DNA of 64,000 nt from Rahnella laticis (GTDB lineage Bacteria; Pseudomonadota; Gammaproteobacteria; Enterobacterales; Enterobacteriaceae): assembly GCF_015644585.1 (NCBI RefSeq), contig NZ_JADOBI010000005.1, positions 310,001 through 374,000 of the forward strand, in the 5' to 3' direction. Position 1 is the first letter of the stretch. The number at the start of each line of letters is the position of its first letter. Below, piece after piece: positions 54,441-62,297 of this stretch. The notes beneath the pieces were generated by a model. The model had not been told where the DNA came from. It worked only from the letters and a program-made list of their open reading frames with translations, and searched no databases. The translations under genes were made by a program, and so were the position numbers.

Positions 54441-54461
54441 AAATAAAACGTTATTTCATTT
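54441..54461 (+). promoter_or_regulatory. KdgR box upstream of kduI
   Basis: AATAAAACGTTATTTCATT (within the site) has the AAA-rich left and TTTCATT right arms of the KdgR consensus known from pectin-degrading enterobacteria, with an imperfect left arm. It lies about 150 bp before kduI. KdgR is encoded 4 kb away. Confidence 0.65.
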
Positions 54462-54609
54462 TTATTGAATTAACATGCCAATGAACCTATGCTGCGTTTC
54501 ACAAGGACGAGCCGGGAGCTCTCCTGCTTCTGTACGCTGTCACTGCCACGCAACGGTCAGACTCGCCCGGCACGTCCTCCTTTATTGCAATCCTATGAGA
54601 GGCACCGAC

Positions 54610-55446
54610 ATGCAAGTTCGTCAAAGCATTCACAGCGACCACGCCAAAACGCTGGATACCGCAGAATTACGCCGCGAATTCCTCATTGAGAAAATCTTCG
54701 AGAAAAACGCCTATACCATGACCTACAGCCATATCGACCGCATTATCGTCGGCGGCGTGATGCCAGTAGAAAAGTCGGTTTCGGTAGGCGACGAAGTTGG
54801 TAAACAACTCGGCGTGAGCTATTTCCTCGAACGCCGCGAGCTGGGCGTGATCAACATCGGTGGGCCGGGGCTCATTGTGGTTGACGGAACAACTTATGAG
54901 ATTGGCCATGAAGAAGCGTTGTACGTCGGCAAAGGCGCGAAGCACGTTGAATTCAGCAGCGTTGATGCCGTAAAACCCGCCAAGTTCTACTACAACAGCG
55001 CCCCTGCACACACGACGTTCCCCAACAAAAAAATCACGCTGGCCGAAGCGTCTCCTCAAACTATTGGCGATGCGGCCACCAGCAACCGCCGCACCATCAA
55101 TAAATTTATCGTGCCTGACGTTTTAGAAACCTGCCAGCTGACGATGGGATTGACGAAACTCGAAGAAGGCAGCCTGTGGAACACCATGCCTTGCCATACC
55201 CACGAGCGCCGTATGGAAGTGTATTTCTACTTCAATATGGAAGAAGAAACCGCCGTGTTTCACATGATGGGGCAGCCACAGGAAACGCGTCATTTACTCG
55301 TTCATAACGAACAGGCCGTCATTTCGCCGAGCTGGTCAATTCATTCCGGTGTAGGCACGAAAAACTATACCTTCATCTGGGGAATGGTCGGCGAAAACCA
55401 GGTATTTGACGACATGGATCACGTCAAAGTCAGCGAACTGCGTTAA
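54610..55446 (+). CDS. kduI: 5-keto-4-deoxyuronate isomerase KduI
   Basis: Isomerises 4-deoxy-L-threo-5-hexosulose uronate to 2,5-diketo-3-deoxygluconate in pectin and uronate breakdown. The start [20 protein letters not shown] gives 278 residues, the E. coli length; AGAGG lies upstream. Zinc ligands His196, His198 and Glu203 are in [16 protein letters not shown], and a fourth His in [10 protein letters not shown]. It forms an operon with kduD. Confidence 0.96.
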   Translation: MQVRQSIHSDHAKTLDTAELRREFLIEKIFEKNAYTMTYSHIDRIIVGGVMPVEKSVSVGDEVGKQLGVSYFLERRELGVINIGGPGLIVVDGTTYEIGHEEALYVGKGAKHVEFSSVDAVKPAKFYYNSAPAHTTFPNKKITLAEASPQTIGDAATSNRRTINKFIVPDVLETCQLTMGLTKLEEGSLWNTMPCHTHERRMEVYFYFNMEEETAVFHMMGQPQETRHLLVHNEQAVISPSWSIHSGVGTKNYTFIWGMVGENQVFDDMDHVKVSELR

Positions 55447-55523
55447 CCCTTGTGCTCTGCTGCACGGCGGCGGAGCAAATCATCCTTTAATGGCGAACGT
55501 GCCGTGCAAAAGAGACTTTAAAT

Positions 55524-56285
55524 ATGATCCTCAATGCATTTGAGTTAAGCGGCAAAGTCGCAATCGTGACCGGTTGTAACACCGGGCTGGGCCAGGGTAT
55601 GGCGCTGGGGCTGGCACAAGCCGGTTGCGATATCGTAGGTATTAACGTTTCGGCGCCAAACGAAACAGCCGAAAAAATCACGGCGACCGGCCGCCGTTTC
55701 CTCGATCTTCGCGCTGACCTGAGCAGCATTACGGGCATTCCCGAACTCATCGAAAAAGCGGTCAGCGATTTTGGTCATATCGATATTCTGGTGAACAACG
55801 CCGGTATCATTCGCCGGGAAGATGCTATCGAGTTCAGCGAGAAGAACTGGGACGACGTGATGAACGTGAACAGCAAGACGCTGTTCTTCATGTCTCAGGC
55901 TGTGGCTAAACAGTTCATTAAACAGGGTACTGGCGGCAAGATTATTAACATTGCTTCCATGCTTTCCTATCAGGGCGGCATTCGCGTTCCTTCTTATACG
56001 GCATCAAAAAGTGCCGTCATGGGCATCACCCGGCTGATGGCGAATGAATGGGCGAAACACAACGTCAATGTTAACGCCATTGCACCGGGTTATATGGCGA
56101 CCAACAACACTGAACAACTTCGTGCCGATGAAGACCGCAGCAAAGAAATTCTTGATCGCATCCCCGCCGGACGCTGGGGTTTGCCGGAAGATGTCATGGG
56201 CCCCGTGGTGTTTCTGGCGTCGAAAGCCTCGGATTACGTTAACGGTTATACAATTGCCGTTGATGGCGGATGGCTGGCGCGATAA
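55524..56285 (+). CDS. kduD: 2-dehydro-3-deoxy-D-gluconate 5-dehydrogenase KduD
   Basis: NAD(P)H-dependent short-chain dehydrogenase that reduces 2,5-diketo-3-deoxygluconate to KDG. It has 253 residues. Rossmann motif TGCNTGLGQG, NNAG at about 88-91, catalytic Ser in NIASMLSYQGG and YxxxK in YTASKSAVMG; C-terminal AVDGGWLAR. It is 77 bp after kduI, with a shared promoter likely. Confidence 0.96.
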   Translation: MILNAFELSGKVAIVTGCNTGLGQGMALGLAQAGCDIVGINVSAPNETAEKITATGRRFLDLRADLSSITGIPELIEKAVSDFGHIDILVNNAGIIRREDAIEFSEKNWDDVMNVNSKTLFFMSQAVAKQFIKQGTGGKIINIASMLSYQGGIRVPSYTASKSAVMGITRLMANEWAKHNVNVNAIAPGYMATNNTEQLRADEDRSKEILDRIPAGRWGLPEDVMGPVVFLASKASDYVNGYTIAVDGGWLAR

Positions 56286-56304
56286 TAGCCCAATAAGTGA
56301 CAGC

Positions 56305-56337
56305 AAAAAGGCGTATTTTTGTACGCCTTTTTCTTTT
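56305..56337 (+). terminator. kduID terminator
   Basis: AAAAAGGCGTA and TACGCCTTTTT form an 11-bp stem with a 6-nt loop, then CTTTTTT, 20 bp after kduD. Confidence 0.9.
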
Positions 56338-56399
56338 TTATCATATCGTTGACAATTAGTTACAGGGTGTCTCTTCCAAGATTGTGACAGTTTCACTTA

Positions 56400-56419
56400 T
56401 ACTGGATAAAATAACAGTT
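56400..56419 (+). promoter_or_regulatory. LexA (SOS) box overlapping the ydjM promoter
   Basis: TACTGGATAAAATAACAGTT matches the LexA consensus TACTGTATATATATACAGTA except mainly for CTGG in place of CTGT. It overlaps a TATACT -10 element and lies 18 bp before the ydjM ATG. E. coli ydjM is a known LexA target. Confidence 0.65.
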
Positions 56420-56437
56420 ATCCAGTTCGGACGCGTC

Positions 56438-56995
56438 ATGACGGCGGAAGGCCACCTCATTTTTTCAATTGCCTGTGCAGTATTTGCGAAAAAGGCACAG
56501 CTTTCTCCGGAACTGGCGCACGGTGACTGGTGGCATATTATTGCTGGGTCACTGCTGACGTGCCTGCTGCCCGACATTGACCACCCAAAATCCCTGATTG
56601 GCCAGCGCCTGAAATGGATTTCCGCTCCGATCGCGCGGGCTTTCGGGCACCGCGGATTTACGCACAGCCTGCTTGCCGTCGCCGGAGGAATTTTTCTTCT
56701 GCGCACCCATTTCCCTCACGACTGGGTGATACCCATCGATGCCTTTCACGCCATGATTATCGGCTATCTGAGCCATATTCTGGCTGATATGCTGACGCCT
56801 GCCGGTGTTCCTTTATTGTGGCCCTGCCGCTGGCGTTTCCGTCTGCCCCTCATTAACAGCCAAAAAGGCAATCAGCTGGAGCGGACATTGTGCCTGATGC
56901 TGGTCGGGCTCACCCTTTTCTGGCCGGACTGGACGCCCATTATTGGAGCAATTAATCCCGATATTTTTAACCATATTCTAAAACTCTTCATCTGA
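56438..56995 (+). CDS. ydjM: YdjM, LexB-type predicted membrane-bound metal-dependent hydrolase
   Basis: Inner-membrane protein of the YdjM/DUF457 family, annotated as a predicted metal-dependent hydrolase and SOS-induced in E. coli. The conserved start MTAEGHLIFSIACAVFAKKA gives 185 residues (E. coli 196, C terminus different). Metal-type motifs: GHL at the start, LPDIDHPKS, FGHRGFTHSLLA and HILADMLTPAGVPLLWPCRW. There is only a poor ribosome site. Biochemical function unproven. Confidence 0.9.
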   Translation: MTAEGHLIFSIACAVFAKKAQLSPELAHGDWWHIIAGSLLTCLLPDIDHPKSLIGQRLKWISAPIARAFGHRGFTHSLLAVAGGIFLLRTHFPHDWVIPIDAFHAMIIGYLSHILADMLTPAGVPLLWPCRWRFRLPLINSQKGNQLERTLCLMLVGLTLFWPDWTPIIGAINPDIFNHILKLFI

Positions 56996-57177
56996 GCAGC
57001 ACAAAAACCCGGCTATCTGGCGCAATTTAATACGAATAGAGCGGAAAAGTTATAACGCATTCCTTTTGGATATAAATGATCGGGCACCCAACTGATATTC
57101 TTCACCCCAATGCTATGGGATGGTGCAATCCCTTCCGGGAACACCCGTTTTAAAAAATTATAAGTTTGGAGTCTGGT

Positions 57178-58569
57178 ATGAATTTTCCGCTCGTGATTAA
57201 CGTAGTGGTTTTCGTTGCCCTCCTTTTGCTGCTGGCGCAAACCCGTCATAAGCAATGGAGTCTGGCAAAAAAAGTTTTAGCAGGTCTGGCACTTGGTGTG
57301 GTATTCGGTCTGGCGCTGCAACTGATTTATGGTTCCGACGATCCGGTTCTTAAAACGTCAATTACCTGGTTCAATATTGTCGGCAACGGGTACGTTCAGT
57401 TGCTGCAAATGATTGTGATGCCGCTGGTCTTCGTGTCAATTCTGAGTGCAGTGGCGAAATTACATAATGCCTCTTCGCTGGGTAAAATCAGCTTCCTGAC
57501 TATCGGCACTCTGCTGCTGACAACGCTTATCGCCTCTCTGGTGGGGATTTTCGTTACCGGCCTGTTCGGCCTGACGGCAGACGGCCTGGTACAGGGGACG
57601 CAGGAAACCGCGCGTCTGACCGCTATCCAGTCCAACTATGTGGGCAAAGTCGCTGACCTGAGCGTTCCTCAGCTGATTCTTTCCTTTATTCCTAAAAACC
57701 CGTTTGCCGATCTGACCGGTGCAAGTCCGACGTCCATCATCAGCGTGGTGATTTTCGCCGCCTTCGTTGGCGTTGCGGCACTTCAGCTGGTTAAAGATGA
57801 TGCAGAGAAAGGCCCGCGTGTTCTGGCATTCATCGATACCCTGCAAGCCTGGGTGATGAAACTGGTTCGTCTGGTCATGAAACTGACCCCGTACGGTGTT
57901 CTGGCACTGATGACCAAAGTGGTTGCCGGTTCTAACATTCAGGACATCATCAAACTGGGCAGCTTCGTGGTGGCGTCTTACCTCGGTCTGGCCATCATGT
58001 TCATGATTCACGCTGTGCTGTTGTCTTTCACCGGCGTTAACCCGGCGAAATTCTTCCGTAAAGTCTGGCCGGTGCTGACCTTCGCGTTCACCAGCCGTTC
58101 CAGCGCTGCCACTATCCCGCTGAGCGTTGAAGCACAAACTCGTCGTCTGGGGATCCCTGAATCGATTGCCAGCTTCGCAGCATCCTTTGGCGCCACTATC
58201 GGCCAGAATGGTTGTGCCGGTTTGTATCCGACAATGCTGGCCGTCATGGTTGCGCCAACCGTGGGCATCAACCCGTTTGATCCGGTCTGGATTGCCACGC
58301 TGGTCGGGATTGTCACCCTGAGCTCCGCCGGTGTTGCCGGTGTGGGCGGCGGCGCGACTTTCGCAGCACTTATCGTGTTACCGGCCATGGGCCTGCCGGT
58401 TACCCTGGTTGCGCTGCTGATCTCCGTTGAGCCACTGATTGATATGGGCCGTACTGCCCTGAACGTAAGTGGTTCTATGACTGCCGGGACAATCACCAGC
58501 CAGCTGTTAAAACAGACAGACAAAGCGGTGATGGATTCTGAAGAAACCGCTGAACTGGCTCATCGCTGA
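57178..58569 (+). CDS. tcyP: L-cystine symporter TcyP (YdjN)
   Basis: Inner-membrane cation symporter of the DAACS (glutamate transporter) family that imports L-cystine. The start [20 protein letters not shown] gives 463 residues, the E. coli length. Motifs are [28 protein letters not shown] (hairpin loop 1), [20 protein letters not shown] and [17 protein letters not shown]. coli tcyP is CysB-controlled; I cannot identify a CysB site here. Confidence 0.95.
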   Translation: MNFPLVINVVVFVALLLLLAQTRHKQWSLAKKVLAGLALGVVFGLALQLIYGSDDPVLKTSITWFNIVGNGYVQLLQMIVMPLVFVSILSAVAKLHNASSLGKISFLTIGTLLLTTLIASLVGIFVTGLFGLTADGLVQGTQETARLTAIQSNYVGKVADLSVPQLILSFIPKNPFADLTGASPTSIISVVIFAAFVGVAALQLVKDDAEKGPRVLAFIDTLQAWVMKLVRLVMKLTPYGVLALMTKVVAGSNIQDIIKLGSFVVASYLGLAIMFMIHAVLLSFTGVNPAKFFRKVWPVLTFAFTSRSSAATIPLSVEAQTRRLGIPESIASFAASFGATIGQNGCAGLYPTMLAVMVAPTVGINPFDPVWIATLVGIVTLSSAGVAGVGGGATFAALIVLPAMGLPVTLVALLISVEPLIDMGRTALNVSGSMTAGTITSQLLKQTDKAVMDSEETAELAHR

Positions 58570-58589
58570 TCCCGGTTCGCTGAAAAACA

Positions 58590-58618
58590 AAAACCGAAGC
58601 CAAGGCTTCGGTTTTTTT
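58590..58618 (+). terminator. tcyP terminator
   Basis: AAAACCGAAGCC and GGCTTCGGTTTT form a 12-bp stem over AA, then T residues; 20 bp after the stop. It can also serve convergent kdgR. Confidence 0.9.
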
Positions 58619-58643
58619 ATATCTGCATTATTTAAGCTGACAC

Positions 58644-59435
58644 TCAGAACGGGTAGTCGTGAAAACCAATCTGCTCAGAAATGTTGCGCGCGGCGGTATG
58701 CAGCATTTCGACGTAGTGCGCTTTGCTTTCTTCTGAGAAACGGATAGTCGGGAACGAAATACTCAGACCCGCAATCACTACACCAAACCGGTCAAACACA
58801 GGAACCGCTATGCAACGAAGTCCCTGTTCCTGCTCTTCGTTATCTTCGCCGTAACCCTGCACGCGCACCTGATCAAGCGCAGTCTGCAAATCAGCCGCAT
58901 TCATAATGGTGTTTTCAGTGCTGCGGGTAAATTCGATTTCCTGCAACAGCGCGCTGACTTCGGCTTTATCGCCCCAGGCCAGAAGCACTTTACCGATAGC
59001 CGTGGTGTGCAGCGGATTACGGCGACCAATGCGTGAATGCATGCGCAGGTTATACATCGAATCGATTTTATGGATGTAGACGATACCGTCTTCATCCAGC
59101 GCGCCCAGGTGGATCGTTTCGCGGGTCAGGCGGGACAGCTCACGCATCTGAATATCGGCACTGCGGATCAGATCCACATTTTGCAGCGCTTTCGCCCCTA
59201 ACTCGAATAACTTCAGCGTGAGCGAATACTTTTCAGATTCCCCTTCCTGCGCCACGTATCCTAAAGATCTCATCGTCTGCAAAAAACGATAGACGGTACT
59301 TTTGGACATCATAACGCGCTGAGAAAGTTCAGTAATACCAATCTCCCGCTCTTCGCCCAGGGCCTGCAAAATGCCAAAAACTTTCAGAACGGAAGAAACA
59401 GAATCGGGTTGCTTATCAAGATCTGCGATAGCCAT
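58644..59435 (-). CDS. kdgR: KdgR, IclR-family repressor of pectin/uronate catabolism
   Basis: Represses kdu, kdg and pectinase genes and is released by KDG. The start MAIADLDKQPDSVSSVLKVF gives 263 residues, the E. coli length. N-terminal winged HTH (about 15-75) contains GITELSQRVMMSKSTVYRFL, and the IclR effector domain (about 90-255) has HKIDSMYNLRMHSRIGRRN and GLRCIAVPVFDRFGVVIAGL. It is very close to E. coli KdgR. Upstream starts (up to 29 residues longer) are not conserved. Confidence 0.96.
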   Translation of the reverse strand: MAIADLDKQPDSVSSVLKVFGILQALGEEREIGITELSQRVMMSKSTVYRFLQTMRSLGYVAQEGESEKYSLTLKLFELGAKALQNVDLIRSADIQMRELSRLTRETIHLGALDEDGIVYIHKIDSMYNLRMHSRIGRRNPLHTTAIGKVLLAWGDKAEVSALLQEIEFTRSTENTIMNAADLQTALDQVRVQGYGEDNEEQEQGLRCIAVPVFDRFGVVIAGLSISFPTIRFSEESKAHYVEMLHTAARNISEQIGFHDYPF

Positions 59436-59674
59436 AGGATGAATTACCTGCTCGCGTGAGTTTTGTTTCAAAAAAAATAGAACGTAGTTTTTATTATAGT
59501 GGTAAGCATCGGCGAGAAGCAATCGACCCGATGCGTGAGAATGTAAGAACTGTTAAGCCAGTTTCAGAACTGAGAGATCAGTAAAAAATTCATTTCATCG
59601 TGTGACAATTGTCACTTTAACTTCATTAGCGTAGTAATATTCCCCTCTCTGATGACTACGCACTGACATAACTC

Positions 59675-61072
59675 ATGACACTTACACCCAACGACGGGCT
59701 TCCCGTTCCACAACGCTACGGTGCGATCCTCGCAATCGCTCTGGGTATTACCGTTTCGGTGCTGGACGGCGCAATCGCGAATGTCGCGTTACCCACAATT
59801 GCCAATGATTTTCATGCCAGCCCGGCGGCCTCAATCTGGGTCGTGAATGCCTACCAGCTGGCAATCACCATTTCATTGCTCTCACTGGCGTCTCTCGGGG
59901 ATATATTTGGCTATCGCCGCATCTATCAGACCGGCCTGTTGGTATTCAGCATTACGTCGCTCTTCTGCGCCCTTTCCGATTCGCTGCTGACGCTGACCGT
60001 CGCGCGCGTATTGCAGGGGTTCGGGGCAGCAGCGATCATGAGTGTGAATACCGCGCTGATACGCATTATTTATCCGCAACGTTTTCTGGGTCGGGGCGTG
60101 GGGATTAACGCGCTGATTGTTGCCGTTTCATCCGCCGCAGGACCAACGATTGCAGCGGGGATTTTGTCCGTCGCATCCTGGCAGTGGTTATTTGCGGTGA
60201 ATGTCCCGATTGGTATTGTCGCGCTGATTCTGGGGCTGAAATTTCTTCCGGCCAACTCAACCCGCAGTCAGGGGCAGCGTTTTGATATCACCAGCAGCGT
60301 GATGAACGCGCTGACCTTTGGCCTGCTCATCAGTGCAATTAGCGGTTTCGCTCAGGGCCTGAACCATCTGCTGATTTTGGGCGAAGTGATCGCTCTTCTG
60401 GTTATTGGCTGGTTCTTTGTCCGCCGTCAGTTGTCGAAACCTTTCCCGTTGCTGCCGGTGGATTTGCTGCGCATTCCGATTTTCAGCCTGTCGCTGGGCA
60501 CGTCGTTGTGTTCTTTCAGTGCACAAATGCTGGCGTTCGTTTCACTGCCCTTCTTCCTGCAAAATACGCTGGGGCTGAACTCTGTAGATACCGGTCTGCT
60601 GCTGACGCCGTGGCCGCTTGCAACGATGGTGATGGCACCGATCGCCGGGCGTCTGGTCGAGCGTTTCCATCCGGGGATGCTGGGTGGTATCGGGTTGATT
60701 GTCTTTTCATTCGGGCTGTTTTCGCTCTCACTGCTGCCGCCAGAACCTACGCATCTGAACATTATCTGGCGCATGTTGCTGTGCGGCGCGGGCTTTGGTT
60801 TATTCCAGTCTCCGAACAATCACACCATCATCAGTTCCGCACCGCGTAACCGCAGCGGTGGCGCCAGCGGATTGCTGGGAACGGCACGACTTTTAGGCCA
60901 GACGACCGGTGCAGCAATGGTTGCCCTGATGTTTAACCTGTTCCCGTCACACGGGACACATGCCTCGTTAATTCTGGCGGGGGCACTCGCCGGTGCGGGT
61001 GCGCTGGTCAGCCTGATGAGAATGACGCAAAAAACCAGCAGCCAGCAAGCCGCTGAGAGTTCCAAACCGTAA
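59675..61072 (+). CDS. yebQ: YebQ, DHA2-type MFS transporter
   Basis: Predicted 14-helix drug:H+ antiporter of the major facilitator superfamily. It has 465 residues (E. coli YebQ 457). Motif: VLDGAIANVALPTIANDF near the start (DHA2 motif D), SLGDIFGYRRIYQTGLLVF (motif A), ARVLQGFGAAAIMSVN (motif B). It lies between kdgR and htpX as in E. coli. Substrate unknown. Confidence 0.92.
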   Translation: MTLTPNDGLPVPQRYGAILAIALGITVSVLDGAIANVALPTIANDFHASPAASIWVVNAYQLAITISLLSLASLGDIFGYRRIYQTGLLVFSITSLFCALSDSLLTLTVARVLQGFGAAAIMSVNTALIRIIYPQRFLGRGVGINALIVAVSSAAGPTIAAGILSVASWQWLFAVNVPIGIVALILGLKFLPANSTRSQGQRFDITSSVMNALTFGLLISAISGFAQGLNHLLILGEVIALLVIGWFFVRRQLSKPFPLLPVDLLRIPIFSLSLGTSLCSFSAQMLAFVSLPFFLQNTLGLNSVDTGLLLTPWPLATMVMAPIAGRLVERFHPGMLGGIGLIVFSFGLFSLSLLPPEPTHLNIIWRMLLCGAGFGLFQSPNNHTIISSAPRNRSGGASGLLGTARLLGQTTGAAMVALMFNLFPSHGTHASLILAGALAGAGALVSLMRMTQKTSSQQAAESSKP

Positions 61073-61083
61073 GTTCCGGAAAG

Positions 61084-61115
61084 TAAAATGCCTGGCATAA
61101 GCCAGGCATTTTTTT
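61084..61115. terminator. Bidirectional terminator between yebQ and htpX
   Basis: AAAATGCCTGGC and GCCAGGCATTTT form a 12-bp stem over ATAA, then a T run; both genes converge on it. Confidence 0.9.
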
Positions 61116-61135
61116 ACACATAAACGAACGGACGT

Positions 61136-62014
61136 TTATTTGATGTACTGACCGCTGCGCAGCGCTTCGATACGTTTGTCCAGCGGCGGGTGAGACATAA
61201 ACAGCTCACTGAAAGACTTCGATTTGCCGTTGATACAAAACGCCATCATGCTGCCTGCTTCCTGCGGTTCATGACTGGTTTTCAGACGCTGCAACGCAGC
61301 AATCATTTTCTCACGACCAACCAGTTTCGCTGAACCGGCATCCGCATAGAACTCGCGGTGACGCGAAAACCACATGGTGATAATGCTCGCCAGAATACCA
61401 AAGACCAGCTCAAGCACTGTTGCCACGGCAAAATAGATCATCGGATTGCCGTTACTTTCTTCGCCATCACGGTTTCCGGAAAGGAAACCAGAAGCCACCT
61501 GCGCAATCAGACGCGAAATGAAGATCACAAAGGTGTTCACGATCCCCTGAATCAGCGTCATGGTCACCATATCGCCGTTCGCAATGTGGCTGATTTCATG
61601 GGCGATAACCGCTTCGGCTTCGTCCTGATTCATGCTTTGCAACAAACCTGTGCTCACCGCTACCAGCGAAGCGTCACGGCGCGCACCGGTTGCGAAAGCA
61701 TTAATATCTGGCGCGTGATAAATCGCGACCTGTGGCATGGCAATGCCTGCCTGCTGAGACTGGCGACGAACCGTTTCCATCAACCAGCGCTCAGTTTCAT
61801 TTCGTGGCTGCTCAATAACTTCACCACCCACCGAACGCAACGCCATCCACTTCGACATCAGCAACGAGACAAAAGCACCACCGAAGCCAAACAGCCCGGC
61901 CATGATCATCAGCCCCGGCACGCTGCTGGACTGGATGCCCGTCAGGCTTAAGACCAGCCCAAAGACCAGCATAACCGCCAGGTTAGTCAGCAGGAACAAC
62001 GCTATACGCATCAT
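61136..62014 (-). CDS. htpX: HtpX membrane-bound zinc metalloprotease
   Basis: Inner-membrane protease that degrades damaged membrane proteins with FtsH. It has 292 residues (E. coli 293), two N-terminal helices, zinc motif [16 protein letters not shown] with His139, Glu140 and His143, two further helices near 155-215, and the third ligand region [16 protein letters not shown]. In E. coli it is induced by heat and the Cpx system. Confidence 0.96.
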   Translation of the reverse strand: MMRIALFLLTNLAVMLVFGLVLSLTGIQSSSVPGLMIMAGLFGFGGAFVSLLMSKWMALRSVGGEVIEQPRNETERWLMETVRRQSQQAGIAMPQVAIYHAPDINAFATGARRDASLVAVSTGLLQSMNQDEAEAVIAHEISHIANGDMVTMTLIQGIVNTFVIFISRLIAQVASGFLSGNRDGEESNGNPMIYFAVATVLELVFGILASIITMWFSRHREFYADAGSAKLVGREKMIAALQRLKTSHEPQEAGSMMAFCINGKSKSFSELFMSHPPLDKRIEALRSGQYIK

Positions 62015-62147
62015 AAAATTTTACTTCCTCATTGTTACTTCGTTGTTATTGATTGAGTCACACCACCGGCACATAGCCTGCACGGCTGTACTGATCCTAT
62101 GGGCTTCTTGCCCAGATTCAAGAGTCCCTGCCCGCTAAAGGCCTAAA

Positions 62148-62162
62148 ATCACAATACTTTAC
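62148..62162 (-). promoter_or_regulatory. Possible CpxR site upstream of htpX
   Basis: On the minus strand GTAAAGTATTGTGAT matches the CpxR consensus GTAAA N5 GTAAA at 8 of 10 defined bases. It is about 135 bp before the htpX ATG. E. coli htpX is a known Cpx target, but the match is weak. Confidence 0.3.
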
Positions 62163-62251
62163 ATTTTGAAGCGTTTTATTTCACAACCGTCGCTGAAATC
62201 TATGGAGTTTCCGCGTCCCGGCAAGCTTTCCTGCCCGGTTTAGCGCATAAA

Positions 62252-62275
62252 AAAAGCGCACCGGAGTGCGCTTTT
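62252..62275 (-). terminator. prc terminator
   Basis: AAAAGCGCAC and GTGCGCTTTT form a 10-bp stem over CGGA; on the minus strand TTTATG follows, about 22 bp after the prc stop. Confidence 0.88.
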
Positions 62276-62297
62276 CATCTGACTACCGGGTGAAGAA

